Shown here piece after piece: positions 9,926 to 19,500 of a stretch of 64,000 nucleotides of DNA. The stretch's first letter is position 1. Each line of letters opens with the position of its first letter. This DNA is from Baylisascaris procyonis. Lineage: Eukaryota; Nematoda; Chromadorea; Rhabditida; Ascarididae. The stretch is taken from NCBI GenBank assembly GCA_037389465.1, contig JAZARR010000266.1:2542001-2606000 (forward strand). The letters are read 5' to 3'. A program made the position numbers and the translations under genes. The notes beneath the pieces are model-generated. The model saw only the letters and a program-made list of their open reading frames with translations, was not told the origin of the DNA and ran no database searches.

Positions 9926-11568
9926 TTTTTTTAATGTGGAGCCACAGCTTATTCACATGAGTTCGAGCGCAGTGTAAAAGTGCGTTGTGCTTTAGTCCAT
10001 CGTTTACGTTTGTTCATATGCTCAATGATTAGTTTTACCTATAGCAGTGCATAAAACTTATCGATGTTGACACCTTTGGCTTTCAAATGTTCACGTAACT
10101 TTTTAGTGACAGATGCACCTTCAAAGTACACTCCACTATTTCATTTCCTTTGACAATATAGCTCGTTATGCTTGAGTTTTTCCAACAGGCGAATAAAGTG
10201 CTGCTCCAGGGGAGGAGGGGGACAAGGGAGGGCTGTAAAGAGATCTTTTTCCAATTCTCACGGATCCCTGCAGCTCCGCTTGCACTGATATGGTGCCCAT
10301 AACGTTCGCTGGAAGGTTTGAATTTTTTTGAAATAATCGACGATTGACGACAACTCAAATTTTTTTGAAATGTTCGATATTTAACAACTCACTGCTAACG
10401 TCCATTCGGTCAATACGACTGCAGATTCTTGCTGTTCATGATGATGGACATTCAAATTTGGAACATGGGGTAAAAAAATTTTCTTAATGTGCACTAAAGT
10501 GCACGCCGGAAGGTTCACTACTACACCTTTGTCCGATGGGACGATGCCGTATGACAGCTGTGCCTATTGAACCCTGACCAGATATCAAAATACTGTTATC
10601 TGCTATTTAGCAGCTGGCCTCGCTGGACCTGCATTTGCGTACCGTTAATTGGCATATCCTTCAATCTTCATTATCTTGGGGAACGATACCTTTGTCAACG
10701 AGCGCTTTTGCTATCAGCGCTTATTTCATCAGTTTCTCTTACTGTTGTAGTGCGCACATGCAAACATTCTTCTGGCTTCTGAAAGCATTTTTTTGCGGTA
10801 TTTGGCAGAAAAGAAAAGATAAGATTTGAGCACTTTTCAAGTGCGGGGTCGATGAAAAGAGCAGGTAAATCTCATTTTGAGAGCGTCTTCAAGCGGAATG
10901 TTCTTCAGACCTCCAAAATAAAGAATAGAATCTTGGATGCTAAGGTAACCTAACACTTTTGCATCATAACCTTTCAGCTAAGCATCTTATACGCTCATGT
11001 CGTTCGTTTAGTATTGGGCAGTAACAATACGCATTCACATAGAGGTTGCTTGAACAATTATTAAGGGTTTTTCGCGTCGTCAGGATGAATGACGATACGA
11101 TCTACAGTTGAACATTAATGGAGAAACGTAGTGGGATATTCTCGAAATCAGACTGAGAATATAAATCCCCTTAGAAACTTTGCTGTTTCCCTGTTGTCCA
11201 GTACCACTTAGCAAGACCTCTATTTCCCCTGATGCCTTTCAAGTCGATCTTTTTTTACCACAATGCCATTCATTATTCGACATCTTGACAGTATTTTAGG
11301 GAATTTGTACGACCAGTTCGGCCGATGCGGACAAATGCAAATGTGAGTATTATATCGGGCTCCTTGGTGCGCATTTGGAGTTGCTTAACATCAATGTTCT
11401 TAAACACGAAAAAATCATTAAATCACTAAAGAGAGCTATTTTCTAAAGCAGTAGATCCATTGTTTTTTTCATGCTTATATATGAGTGCAGCGACACTAAT
11501 TGCGCCATTCGATAAAAATTCTCGTTTGTCAATGAAATACCACTGAAAGTACAAGCCAGATTGTCGCA
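9926..11568. other. gene A 3' flank without recognised genes
   Basis: I see no convincing coding region. A perfect 7 bp inverted repeat, GTGCACT-AA-AGTGCAC, lies at 10489-10504. The segment is copied downstream of gene B and looks identical to it up to about 11385. Confidence 0.6.
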
Positions 11569-11625
11569 AAATGCGGCAAAATAAAGTGCGGCGAAATAAA
11601 GTGCGGCGGAATAAAGTGCGGCGGC
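11569..11625. repeat. Short tandem repeat of an AATAAAGTGCGGCG-type unit
   Basis: Three to four imperfect units of about 15-16 bp alternate AT-rich AATAAAG with GC-rich TGCGGCG. The copy at about 63575-63630 has several base differences, so this block diverges faster than its left flank. Confidence 0.75.
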
Positions 11626-11692
11626 AGCGAGGGGTACGCGGGGGGTAGCTTCGCACTGAGAGACCGAATCGGAAAGGGTCAACGTAATGGAA

Positions 11693-11739
11693 GGCGGAGC
11701 TGAGCAAAGGGATATAAGCAGCCCAATCTCAACTCCGCC
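11693..11739 (+). promoter_or_regulatory. TATA-like box framed by a 12 bp inverted repeat
   Basis: GATATAAG at 11711-11718 sits between GGCGGAGCTGAG (11693-11704) and CTCAACTCCGCC (11728-11739). The arms pair with one mismatch here, and perfectly in the copy at 63700-63746. A promoter role is an inference from the TATA-like box and the transcript-like sequence downstream. Confidence 0.4.
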
Positions 11740-11767
11740 ATTCGCCTGCTAGCCATCGGCCACTTAG

Positions 11768-11985
11768 TGGCCTTCAACGCTTCGCCTCCGTCGCCTTCAA
11801 CAGTACCTCTCCTTCAACAGTGCCTCACCTTCAACCAGTGCGTCGCCTTCAACAGTGCCTCAACTTCAACAGGGCTTCGCCTTCGGTCATCTTCAATAGT
11901 GTTTCGCCCTCGTACGCCTGCCATTGCCTCGCTTCCGTTCTACCCTGCTTCCACTTCAGCGTGATCTACTGAACGTGAGTATTTT
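11768..11985 (+). other. GC-rich TTCAAC repeat block ending in a splice-donor-like site
   Basis: At least seven degenerate copies of CCTTCAACAGTGCC recur every 15-24 bases in 11770-11905, and the block ends in GTGAGTAT at about 11974, a good 5' splice-site match. Together with the TATA-like box this resembles a promoter plus first exon or an LTR-derived leader. I could not find terminal TG/CA ends with a target duplication, so it is left unclassified. Confidence 0.35.
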
Positions 11986-12433
11986 GTAATCCTTTCAAAA
12001 TACCTAGCCCAGCTCGTTCAGTACAAGCTGAAAGAATCCAGAAATCACATAAAAGTGCTAATCAGTTGGTTGCATTAAATAACAATAAAGTTAACGATCT
12101 AAACTATATGAAACAACTTCTTTTAGAAGATGCAAGAGGCCGAAATATTCGTGACGAAAAGCATCGCCAACATAATAATCAAGATAAATCAAGAAAGATA
12201 AGAAGTGTTGAAAGGAAGCATAAAGTACGCTAGAAGTACGCAAAGCATTTTCTAGAAAAGAGCTCGGAGCAATGCGGATATTTATATATTCTTCAGGATG
12301 CGCCAATTCTTTCTTGCATTGAAAACTTCCACTTTTTAGTGCGCTCTCAAGAAGCCACAAAATCTCTTTGGTCCCACATAGTATTCTTTGGCTCGCTTAG
12401 CAGCATTTAAATGCTATTCGATTGGCTCTGTAT

Positions 12434-12772
12434 GTAACGATTTTGATCGTTAAGTAACTCGATCATGATGGTAGAGCAGCGGGATTACCCCATTGTATAT
12501 CGCGTACTATGTGTTGCTCTATTAATTATCGCTTTGATACTCTGAGATGGTATATAAGGGCTGTCTTTGCCCTGTGTGGCCATTATCATGGTTGTCACGA
12601 TTGTAAGCGTGCCTCGTCGTGTGGAGTGAGGGTGCGAGCCGTGAGGGTCGTCGTTGTTCGCTCGAGCAAGATGCTCGCGTGGCCGAGTGGGGCCGATTTC
12701 GACTAATAAATTGTTTGTTTCTGACGGGTGTTCAACAAGAAACCGGGGGGCCAAAGGAGGACGGGCCTTACA
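12434..12772 (+). repeat. 5' LTR, 339 bp
   Basis: It starts TGTAACGA and ends CCTTACA. A TATA box (TATATAA) lies at 12551-12557 and AATAAA at 12705-12710, giving a U3-R-U5 order on the + strand. Against the right LTR I count about five separated substitutions plus a cluster of changes in the last 30 bases. Confidence 0.93.
12551..12557 (+). promoter_or_regulatory. TATA box of the 5' LTR promoter
   Basis: TATATAAGGG lies in U3, conserved in the right LTR at 16317-16323, and is followed by AATAAA about 150 bases later, as expected for an LTR transcription start and R region. Confidence 0.7.
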
Positions 12773-12790
12773 TGGGGGCTCAGCCGGTGA
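12773..12790 (+). other. Primer-binding site resembling tRNA-Pro complementarity
   Basis: The bases directly after the left LTR read TGGGGGCTCAGCCGG. The first nine bases and the CCGG match the tRNA-Pro primer-binding site known from murine leukaemia virus, with two mismatches between them. Its position right next to the LTR supports the role. Confidence 0.65.
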
Positions 12791-12852
12791 ACACCCGTGG
12801 TAGTCACTGCTAGAGTGCTAGCAGTTAACAAAGCCTCAGGCAAGAGGCTCGT

Positions 12853-14112
12853 GTGTGTGTATCCGCTGAGTTGCGGAGCACAGAGTTGCGCAAGAGGCGC
12901 AGAGCACTAGTGCGCGAGGGGGCGCAATACAGTGCTGAAGGCATAGGTGGCAAGTGCGACAGTTGCCTTTTCTTTTCTTTTCTTTTGCACGATCGCTCGT
13001 GTTTGATTGGTGCAAAGGCTCCCAAAGTATCTAACACATCTGCTATTGCAGGTTGTGAAGAAGAGATGGAGGAGCAGTTCTTCCCAAACGAGGATGACGA
13101 GGCACGAGTGAGCGACCGTGCAGACACGATAAAAGAACAGGTCAGTAAAGACCTTTGCCTTGAAGTAGAAAGGTGTAAGAGTTGGTGCGCTATAGACGCA
13201 CGCAACCAGTTGGAGGAGGTAATAGGGGATGTGCAAGACATCCTAGTGGAAGAGCTGAGTGACGTACCGAATGTCGCTGATACGGTTAGGAAAGCTTTCC
13301 AGCCGTGGTCAGAAAAATTTTCTGCGCGGCAGCATGAACTGAATAAGGTCATGCAAGTTTTGGTGAAGTTAGAACGAGGAAAAGAGGTACCGTCACAGGG
13401 GCCTAGAGGAGCTGAGAAGTATGAGGCGATAGCCAAAGCTTTTGGCATAACAACTCCTCTACATCTTTGTAAGGCGTTGAGAATGAGTCAAGATGATAGC
13501 ATGAGGCCCCAAAAAGAATGCTCACGTGAAAGTGTGCTATCACGAGAAGATAAAACACTGCAAGAGAACGAGAAATTAAGAAAAGAGTTAAGAAACGCGC
13601 AGGAAAGCATAGCACAATTTAAGAGGTATGCCGATGTGTTGCATGCTGAATTGAGCCGATTCCAGGTGACCGAAGCTGCTGAAGACCTGGACGGGCGAAG
13701 TGATGGGGCCAAGCATCAACAGCAACGTAAAGGTAATACCATGTTTGCCTTTGCTAGAGAGGAGGCGGAAGATATTCCGCTGTTGGAAGATTCAGCAACC
13801 AGTATAAGAGGAAGATCAGGAGGAAGAAAAGGGAAAGAAATAAGAGATGACAAAAAGCAGGAGGCCATGTGCGCAGATGAGGATACTTGGCCATATATTA
13901 ATGGAGTTCCATTCCAGATGCAACGTCGAGCTTCACAAAGCGCAAACGAGCCCATCATGGAGAACCCGCGAAAAGTGGAACCGATGTGGCGACCCAGATC
14001 AGGTCAGTCAGGTTCCATTGATGGGGTACAGCTAGGAGAAAGCGCAGGAGGAGGAAGTAATGGGTCCGCACGGCTCGTAGAGCTGGTGTTACAATGTACT
14101 CGACGTATGTAA
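12853..14112 (+). CDS. gag: Gag-like N-terminal reading frame of the retrotransposon
   Basis: This 419-codon frame is acidic and hydrophilic and rich in charged residues, with a probable coiled coil at about residues 225-275 (LQENEKLRKELRNAQESIAQ). It ends at TAA 14110-14112, but the same frame stays open immediately beyond, so the Gag polypeptide appears split by one in-frame stop. The start at 12853 is simply the first ATG after the primer-binding region; a later Met is possible. The structural Gag function is inferred from position and from the capsid-like segment that follows the stop. A 207-codon frame on the opposite strand (12825-13448) is a shadow. Confidence 0.72.
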   Translation: MCVSAELRSTELRKRRRALVREGAQYSAEGIGGKCDSCLFFSFLLHDRSCLIGAKAPKVSNTSAIAGCEEEMEEQFFPNEDDEARVSDRADTIKEQVSKDLCLEVERCKSWCAIDARNQLEEVIGDVQDILVEELSDVPNVADTVRKAFQPWSEKFSARQHELNKVMQVLVKLERGKEVPSQGPRGAEKYEAIAKAFGITTPLHLCKALRMSQDDSMRPQKECSRESVLSREDKTLQENEKLRKELRNAQESIAQFKRYADVLHAELSRFQVTEAAEDLDGRSDGAKHQQQRKGNTMFAFAREEAEDIPLLEDSATSIRGRSGGRKGKEIRDDKKQEAMCADEDTWPYINGVPFQMQRRASQSANEPIMENPRKVEPMWRPRSGQSGSIDGVQLGESAGGGSNGSARLVELVLQCTRRM

Positions 14113-16065
14113 GCCCCACTTCCACCGTTAGAAAAGTTCACCGGAAAGGGAGAACAGGCAGCAAAATTTGATGACTTTGTTGAAGAATTCCTCCTACGGT
14201 TCGAGCACGAGAATGATCGGACCAAAATCATGTACTTGAAAGCATTCCTAGCAGGGCTCGCTCGGTATGCGTTTCTAGGAATTCCATTGCACATACGCGA
14301 ATGTTGTAGCTTCGATGAAGTGATAAATGCATTGAAACTTGCAATCACTGATAGTTCTAAAATCACTCGCCTGCGCAACCAAACTGAGTTGCAGTTTCTC
14401 AAGTGGAAAAAGGGGCAATCACTCGTAGAATTTTTCGCCGAAGTGGATAAGAAGGTAGCGGCAGCATGTCCATCCACAATACATACAGACATGGCAGCTG
14501 TGGATGAACGCAAGTGTAGCATTGCGATGCAAGCATTATCTTTTGAGCCAGAGTTGGCAGCAAGGGTGCATTATGCAGTGGCAGCTGCACCCAGAGGAGC
14601 TTTATTCAGTGCGCTAAAGCAAGCCGCGATAGAATGGGAAAGAGTATCGCGTAGTATACAAAGTAGGTATTATAATAGATCAAATTCGAATGAAAATGTT
14701 GGAAATCGCTGCAGCCGCGAATACTCTGATAGGAGCCTAGTTGAGTCAAGAGGACTCATAACTGGTGGCTGGCGGCGGACACAGCTAGTGCATGCCAGTA
14801 AGGGGCCTGGCCTGACATATGATTACCAGCCTAAGCCAAACAAATATAATAGGCAAAACGAAGGAGCGCGCAAACAAGTGAGTACGCGCAATTCCCGATG
14901 GCCCCAGCGCACGTTCAAAACAGCAAATAGCGGTAATAGCTCTGGAAGAGTAGCTAATGAAAAGGGAAAGAGTGAGCAATCCCTAAGTATGTGCTACGTA
15001 TGTAAGGGAAGAGGCCACACAGCTCGCGTATGCCCGTCAGCAACGGTGCATAGAGTATCTGTGGCTAAAGCAGCTACTCTAGAGACAAAACCGGAGGCTA
15101 GTGACCCAATTGAATTAAGAGTCACACGCATAGAAGCAGCCCAGCAATATGAGGACATAGTCGGCAATAAACTAGCAGTAAAATTGCTAGGTGATGGAGT
15201 TCCCCTAATGGCATTATTGGACAGTGGAGTTATGGTTTCACTTATCTCAGTACCCGCACTGAGAAAAATTGCCGCAGCCAAAGGAGCTGAAGTCTTAGCT
15301 GAGAAAATAGACAAGGGGGACGAACAGCGCTCACGGGTTGTGAAAGATGCATCCGGAAATACAATGCAAATCCTGGGTAAGGTCGCCATCGAAGTCGAAT
15401 GGGCACGGCGTAAGGAAGTAGTGCAGATGTTAGTGCCAGCATCCTTCGCGGGAGAGGAGGACATTGTGCTGGGTATGAACGCATTAGGTGCATGTCAAGA
15501 GTGGCGAGAACAAATGCTGCAAGCAATGCAAGCGCAAGCAAAAGATTCTGTTATTGTAGCGGCAGAGGCAGCGCTTATACCGCCACGCGCACAGAAGTTG
15601 GTCCAAGGCAAAGTAAGAGGACCTAGTAAAAACTGGGGAGTTTTACGGCCGTGCCGAGAGGAAGTGCAAGAAGGTCTAGTGCAGGTAGATGGCAATAGAC
15701 GATGCGTGACTTTGGTACGAAACGATCATGACGTGAGTAGTCACATCAGAAAGGATGGAACGAAGCTGTGCAATGATCGTGCAGAACTGAACGTGCTAGG
15801 AGCAGCAAAACTATTACGTGCCATCAACTACGCATACGATGTCCACCTCGCTATACGTGACAATTCGCAGCAGCCCGACATTATCAACCCGCCGCAGTGT
15901 CCCGACGCTTTCAACAATCATCGTCAGTGGCGCGACGTGGATTTCACCACACGCAGCAGAAGCAGCATCCGCGGTCAATACTATCGACGACAACTACAGG
16001 GCCGATCGGGTAAAGCCAATCCATATCGACATCGTGGCAGTGGAGCGAAGCGTCAATATCATTGA
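14113..16065 (+). CDS. gag-pro: Gag C-terminal part, CCHC zinc knuckle and aspartic protease
   Basis: The frame is open from the codon after the TAA at 14110-14112; its first ATG is at 14230 (611 codons). In order it has a retrotransposon Gag/capsid-like region (about 14130-14640), a CX2CX4HX4C zinc knuckle at 14992-15033, and a retropepsin-like domain with active site LLDSG (Asp at 15220-15222) and a later VLGMNAL, typical of the second half of retroviral-type proteases. Beyond about 15700 the protein continues for some 120 residues that I do not recognise, then stops at 16063-16065. RT motifs such as YxDD are absent. It is unclear whether the downstream part is reached by stop-codon readthrough or is simply broken off. 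Confidence 0.75.
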   Translation, partial: APLPPLEKFTGKGEQAAKFDDFVEEFLLRFEHENDRTKIMYLKAFLAGLARYAFLGIPLHIRECCSFDEVINALKLAITDSSKITRLRNQTELQFLKWKKGQSLVEFFAEVDKKVAAACPSTIHTDMAAVDERKCSIAMQALSFEPELAARVHYAVAAAPRGALFSALKQAAIEWERVSRSIQSRYYNRSNSNENVGNRCSREYSDRSLVESRGLITGGWRRTQLVHASKGPGLTYDYQPKPNKYNRQNEGARKQVSTRNSRWPQRTFKTANSGNSSGRVANEKGKSEQSLSMCYVCKGRGHTARVCPSATVHRVSVAKAATLETKPEASDPIELRVTRIEAAQQYEDIVGNKLAVKLLGDGVPLMALLDSGVMVSLISVPALRKIAAAKGAEVLAEKIDKGDEQRSRVVKDASGNTMQILGKVAIEVEWARRKEVVQMLVPASFAGEEDIVLGMNALGACQEWREQMLQAMQAQAKDSVIVAAEAALIPPRAQKLVQGKVRGPSKNWGVLRPCREEVQEGLVQVDGNRRCVTLVRNDHDVSSHIRKDGTKLCNDRAELNVLGAAKLLRAINYAYDVHLAIRDNSQQPDIINPPQCPDAFNNHRQWRDVDFTTRSRSSIRGQYYRRQLQGRSGKANPYRHRGSGAKRQYH

Positions 16066-16198
16066 TATGTTTTCTTTCGTGACTTGACCGGTGTTGTTTG
16101 TAACTTACATTGTTTTGATCATGTTTTATGATGCTTATCGTTCGTTGACTCTGTTTTATGTATGAACGCTCGGGGCGAGCTTTTGCGACCCCCAGGCA

Positions 16199-16540
16199 TG
16201 TAACGATTTTGATCGTTAAGTAACTCGATCATGATGGTAGAGCAGCGGGATTACCCCATTGTATATCGCGTACTATGTGTTGCTCTATTAATTATCGCTT
16301 TGATACTCTGAGATGATATATAAGGGCTGTCATTGCCCAGTGTGGCCATTATCATGGTTGTCACGATTGTAAGCGTGCCTCGTCGTGTGGAGTGAGGGTG
16401 CGAGCCGTGAGGGTCGTCGTTGTTCGCTCGAGTAAGATGCTCGCGTGGCCGAGTGGGGCCGATTTCGACTAATAAATTGTTTGTTTCTGACGGGTGTTCA
16501 ACAAGGAACCGGGGGGCCCGGAGGAGGACCGGGCTTTACA
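16199..16540 (+). repeat. 3' LTR, 342 bp
   Basis: It is a direct copy of 12434-12772 with TATATAA at 16317-16323 and AATAAA at 16471-16476. A clear polypurine tract just upstream is missing: the preceding bases are GCGACCCCCAGGCA. It is followed by the target duplication TGTA. Confidence 0.93.
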
Positions 16541-19500
16541 TGTATAATAAAAAAAATGAAATGAACAAAAGATAGGGCAAAAGAAGTGAATATAAGTGAC
16601 TTTGAAGGATGAAGAGATTTTAAAAAAAGTAGAAGAAATAAAATTTTAGATAGAAAAAACTGGAGGACAATTAAGAAGAAGAGAAGAGCATTTAAAATGA
16701 ACTGAATGTTGAAAAACAATTGGAAAAGGTCTGTATTAGTCAGCAAAGGAAAGTAAGGAAACGAAGGTTAAAATAAACTGGGACGCATTAGATGTGTTCT
16801 CATTTCGGTTTCTACCCGTTGAGGTGGACATTCGAGATATGCGTGGATTATCGTCACGACGAGAAATATAACACAGAAATAGCTTCAGAAGAAACAAGAT
16901 AAAGATCACGAAGAAAAGCGAAAAAACTGCAGAGAGGAAAACAGTAGTAACAATACTAGAATAATATAGTAAAATATAGGCGAAATAAATCTTAGTGGAC
17001 CGCTTTTGGTTATTGTTTCTTGCAACGCTGTATAATGGTTGCAGTGCAAGGCGAGATATTTGTAGCATTTGTCTACATTGGTCGCAATATCGCCTCATGT
17101 ATTATTTCATACTCGATATAGCATCTCACTGACTACTAATTATGACTATTGTAGCCCTTTTGAAGAGGGCTTAAAAAAACGGGGAAACGATGCAGTGACT
17201 GAACGATCTATTATTAGCATCGCTATACACCTGAATTTATATCATTTTTTTCAGTACACCAATTATACGGATATTTGTAGAAATACCTTATCAACTTGTT
17301 GAACTTCTGATAGAAAATTTTTGTAAGGCTCTGCGGTATGAATCGACAGTCTCAATACTTTCTTTTCACGATATTATAGATTTCTTGGCGTTTAGCATTT
17401 CGTTTCTGAATTTTTTTATTGTTACATATATTTCTAAATCAACATGCATCTAAATTTCACATTTAACTCTATCATTATTCCCCCTACATCCTGTTAATTG
17501 GAGTGATTAGTGTGTCTGTTAGTGTTCGCCTTCCTATCACAATGCACAATAAAACAATTCCTTTTTGCATGACCAAGAAGTTCATTACTTCTTATGGTTA
17601 TTTGGACTTTTTTGTACTTTTCTCGCTACTTTAAAGTGTTATGCACTTTATTTGGAACTGACCAATGATAATTTAAAGAAATCTCCTGAAAATGCCCATA
17701 TTTATACGTACCGAAAGGCTCAATAGGCGATTAATTTTTTTTTTTTTTTGAAACCGTTCTGCATCATAACTTTTATTACGAGTTGCTGTATTATCAATGT
17801 GTCTAAATTTAGTGCCATTATCGAAGAAACTTTTCAATAAATTTCAAATCAAATGCAATTACAATTCGAAATGATCAATACGAAAGTTCTAATCATGATA
17901 TTCACATGATTTTTTTCTAAAAGCCCATTGAAACATTCCAGAGGTTTGATTTAATTGTTTTGATGTTTGTTTATAGTCACGAATATATCTACTAATCATT
18001 TTATCTTATGGAAACTCCATTAAATCCCAACCAATATTTTTGATTACGTTGTGTAGTTCCTTTTTAAAAACGATTTTATTGAATACATGATTATGATTTA
18101 TATCACTACAATTCACTCCCATAGGTTACTAGTGGAAATCTATAATTTTTTCATCTTGTTGATTAGTCCCCTTCCTAATAAACATATTTGATTAATGCTG
18201 GGTATTATGCAAATGAAAATATTCCGGATATATAAATGTTATTGTACATCAGGTTGCGTGAAAGCACAATTCTGTTGTTGCATTTGCAATGTTATTTTCA
18301 AAGAGATGTGAAAATATTTAGCTGGATCGAGTTTAATATATTTGATGAAATGTTTATTTGGATCCGTAATGTTTCTTCGTCATTTCATGTGAAAGTGCAT
18401 AGAGAGTAATTTGTTTAATAGCTCGAAGTGGTTTAATCCAAAATAACTCTAGTTCCAGTCGAATGTCTCAAATCTTAAGTGAGCAATAGCATCGTTAGCA
18501 TAACCGAAATGTTTATCGAATAAATAAAAGCTTCGTTTAGATTGTATATGTGTTTACGTATTCTATTCGTAGATTTTTGTTGACCTTTCCTGTTTTTTGT
18601 AGCTCATACGTATTAGAGCTCAAACAATATGATAAACGTTCAGAATTAGAAACAAAAACAAACACCCTTTTTCGGAAATAAAATTTTTCTCTTCAGCATT
18701 TGAATCTATTCGATTTTGTTATCAAGAACTTTTCAAATTCGGCAATTTCCCCTGATGCCGTGGTAGCAATGTAGTTATTAATGGCACTTACATCATGCAA
18801 GCTGGAAAATTGATGTGCAATGCTCTCTTTTTCAACGTTTCTAACAGGCTTTGCATTAAGTATTAAATCTCTTGTTCACGATGCAACAAACAGAGCAATG
18901 TCTCACAATACAGCAGATGAACGCTCAAAGAACGATTCAATAGCAGCTTCTTTGTAAAGGCTGTGATACTATTTGCGTTGCTGTTTGTTTTGCTTCTTTT
19001 TTCGATAAGAAATTTGGTCTGTATATGTGTCATATAAGACTGGCCAAAAGCATCACTGCGTCTTCGTCGAATTCATGGAGCAGCTTGTTGTGTAAGTCTG
19101 GGCGAGCATCATTTGAACAACCTCACGACCATCTACGCTCGCATGAAAACCACCAATAGCATAAACAGAGCATACGGAATATGGCTGTTAGAATGGTCAA
19201 CCTATTCCTGTAACGAATTTGAAAAACGGAAGTCTTAAAAATGATAGACAATGAGACGAATCAGCGTGAAATAGAACTAGAGCCAAGAGTGGTGCAATAT
19301 TGTGCATTTCGTAGAGTTACGAGGAAAGTATTAGTGAAGGTTTTTAGTGATAACCATTTGAAATGAAGCTATTAACCTTATCTGTGGCTAGATTTTAATC
19401 GACTATGCGCGGTCTTCCACTGCCACTCAATTCACATGGATGCATATTTTCGCCATTGTTTCACACTCTCAGTCTTATGCAATACTTGTCTCGCAAATAT

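Larger units (their letters stand above)
1..11993. repeat. Segmental duplication, copy 1 (partner 51997-64000)
   Basis: The offset runs from 51996 at the left, through 51994-51995 in the middle, to 52005-52007 on the right, changing only by small indels. Both copies are in direct orientation and both are cut by the window edges. Confidence 0.97.
12434..16540 (+). mobile_element. LTR retrotransposon with gag and protease but no RT, RNase H or integrase
   Basis: Two direct repeats, 12434-12772 and 16199-16540, begin TGTAA and end TTACA, and the whole is flanked by the 4 bp target duplication TGTA (12430-12433, 16541-16544). A primer-binding-like site follows the left LTR. The internal region is one reading frame interrupted once, coding for a Gag-like protein, a CCHC zinc knuckle and a retropepsin DSG motif; the remaining ~700 bases show no polymerase or integrase motifs. 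At 4.1 kb it is shorter than autonomous Ty3-type elements (usually 5-7 kb). It is therefore probably a non-autonomous derivative mobilised by a full-length relative. The Ty3-like affinity is inferred from the CCHC plus DSG layout. Confidence 0.9.

Noticed and set aside
12000..12433. Possible continuation of the promoter-like module into a gene
   Set aside because: No coding exon or polypeptide similarity is seen between the donor-like site and the retrotransposon.
12825..13448. 207-codon open frame on the minus strand
   Set aside because: It lies antisense to the Gag frame, has no motif, and is explained by the codon bias of the + strand gene.
16736..17098. 120-codon minus-strand frame with a hydrophobic stretch
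   Set aside because: Low-complexity AT-rich sequence; no splice partners, no motif, no related copy.
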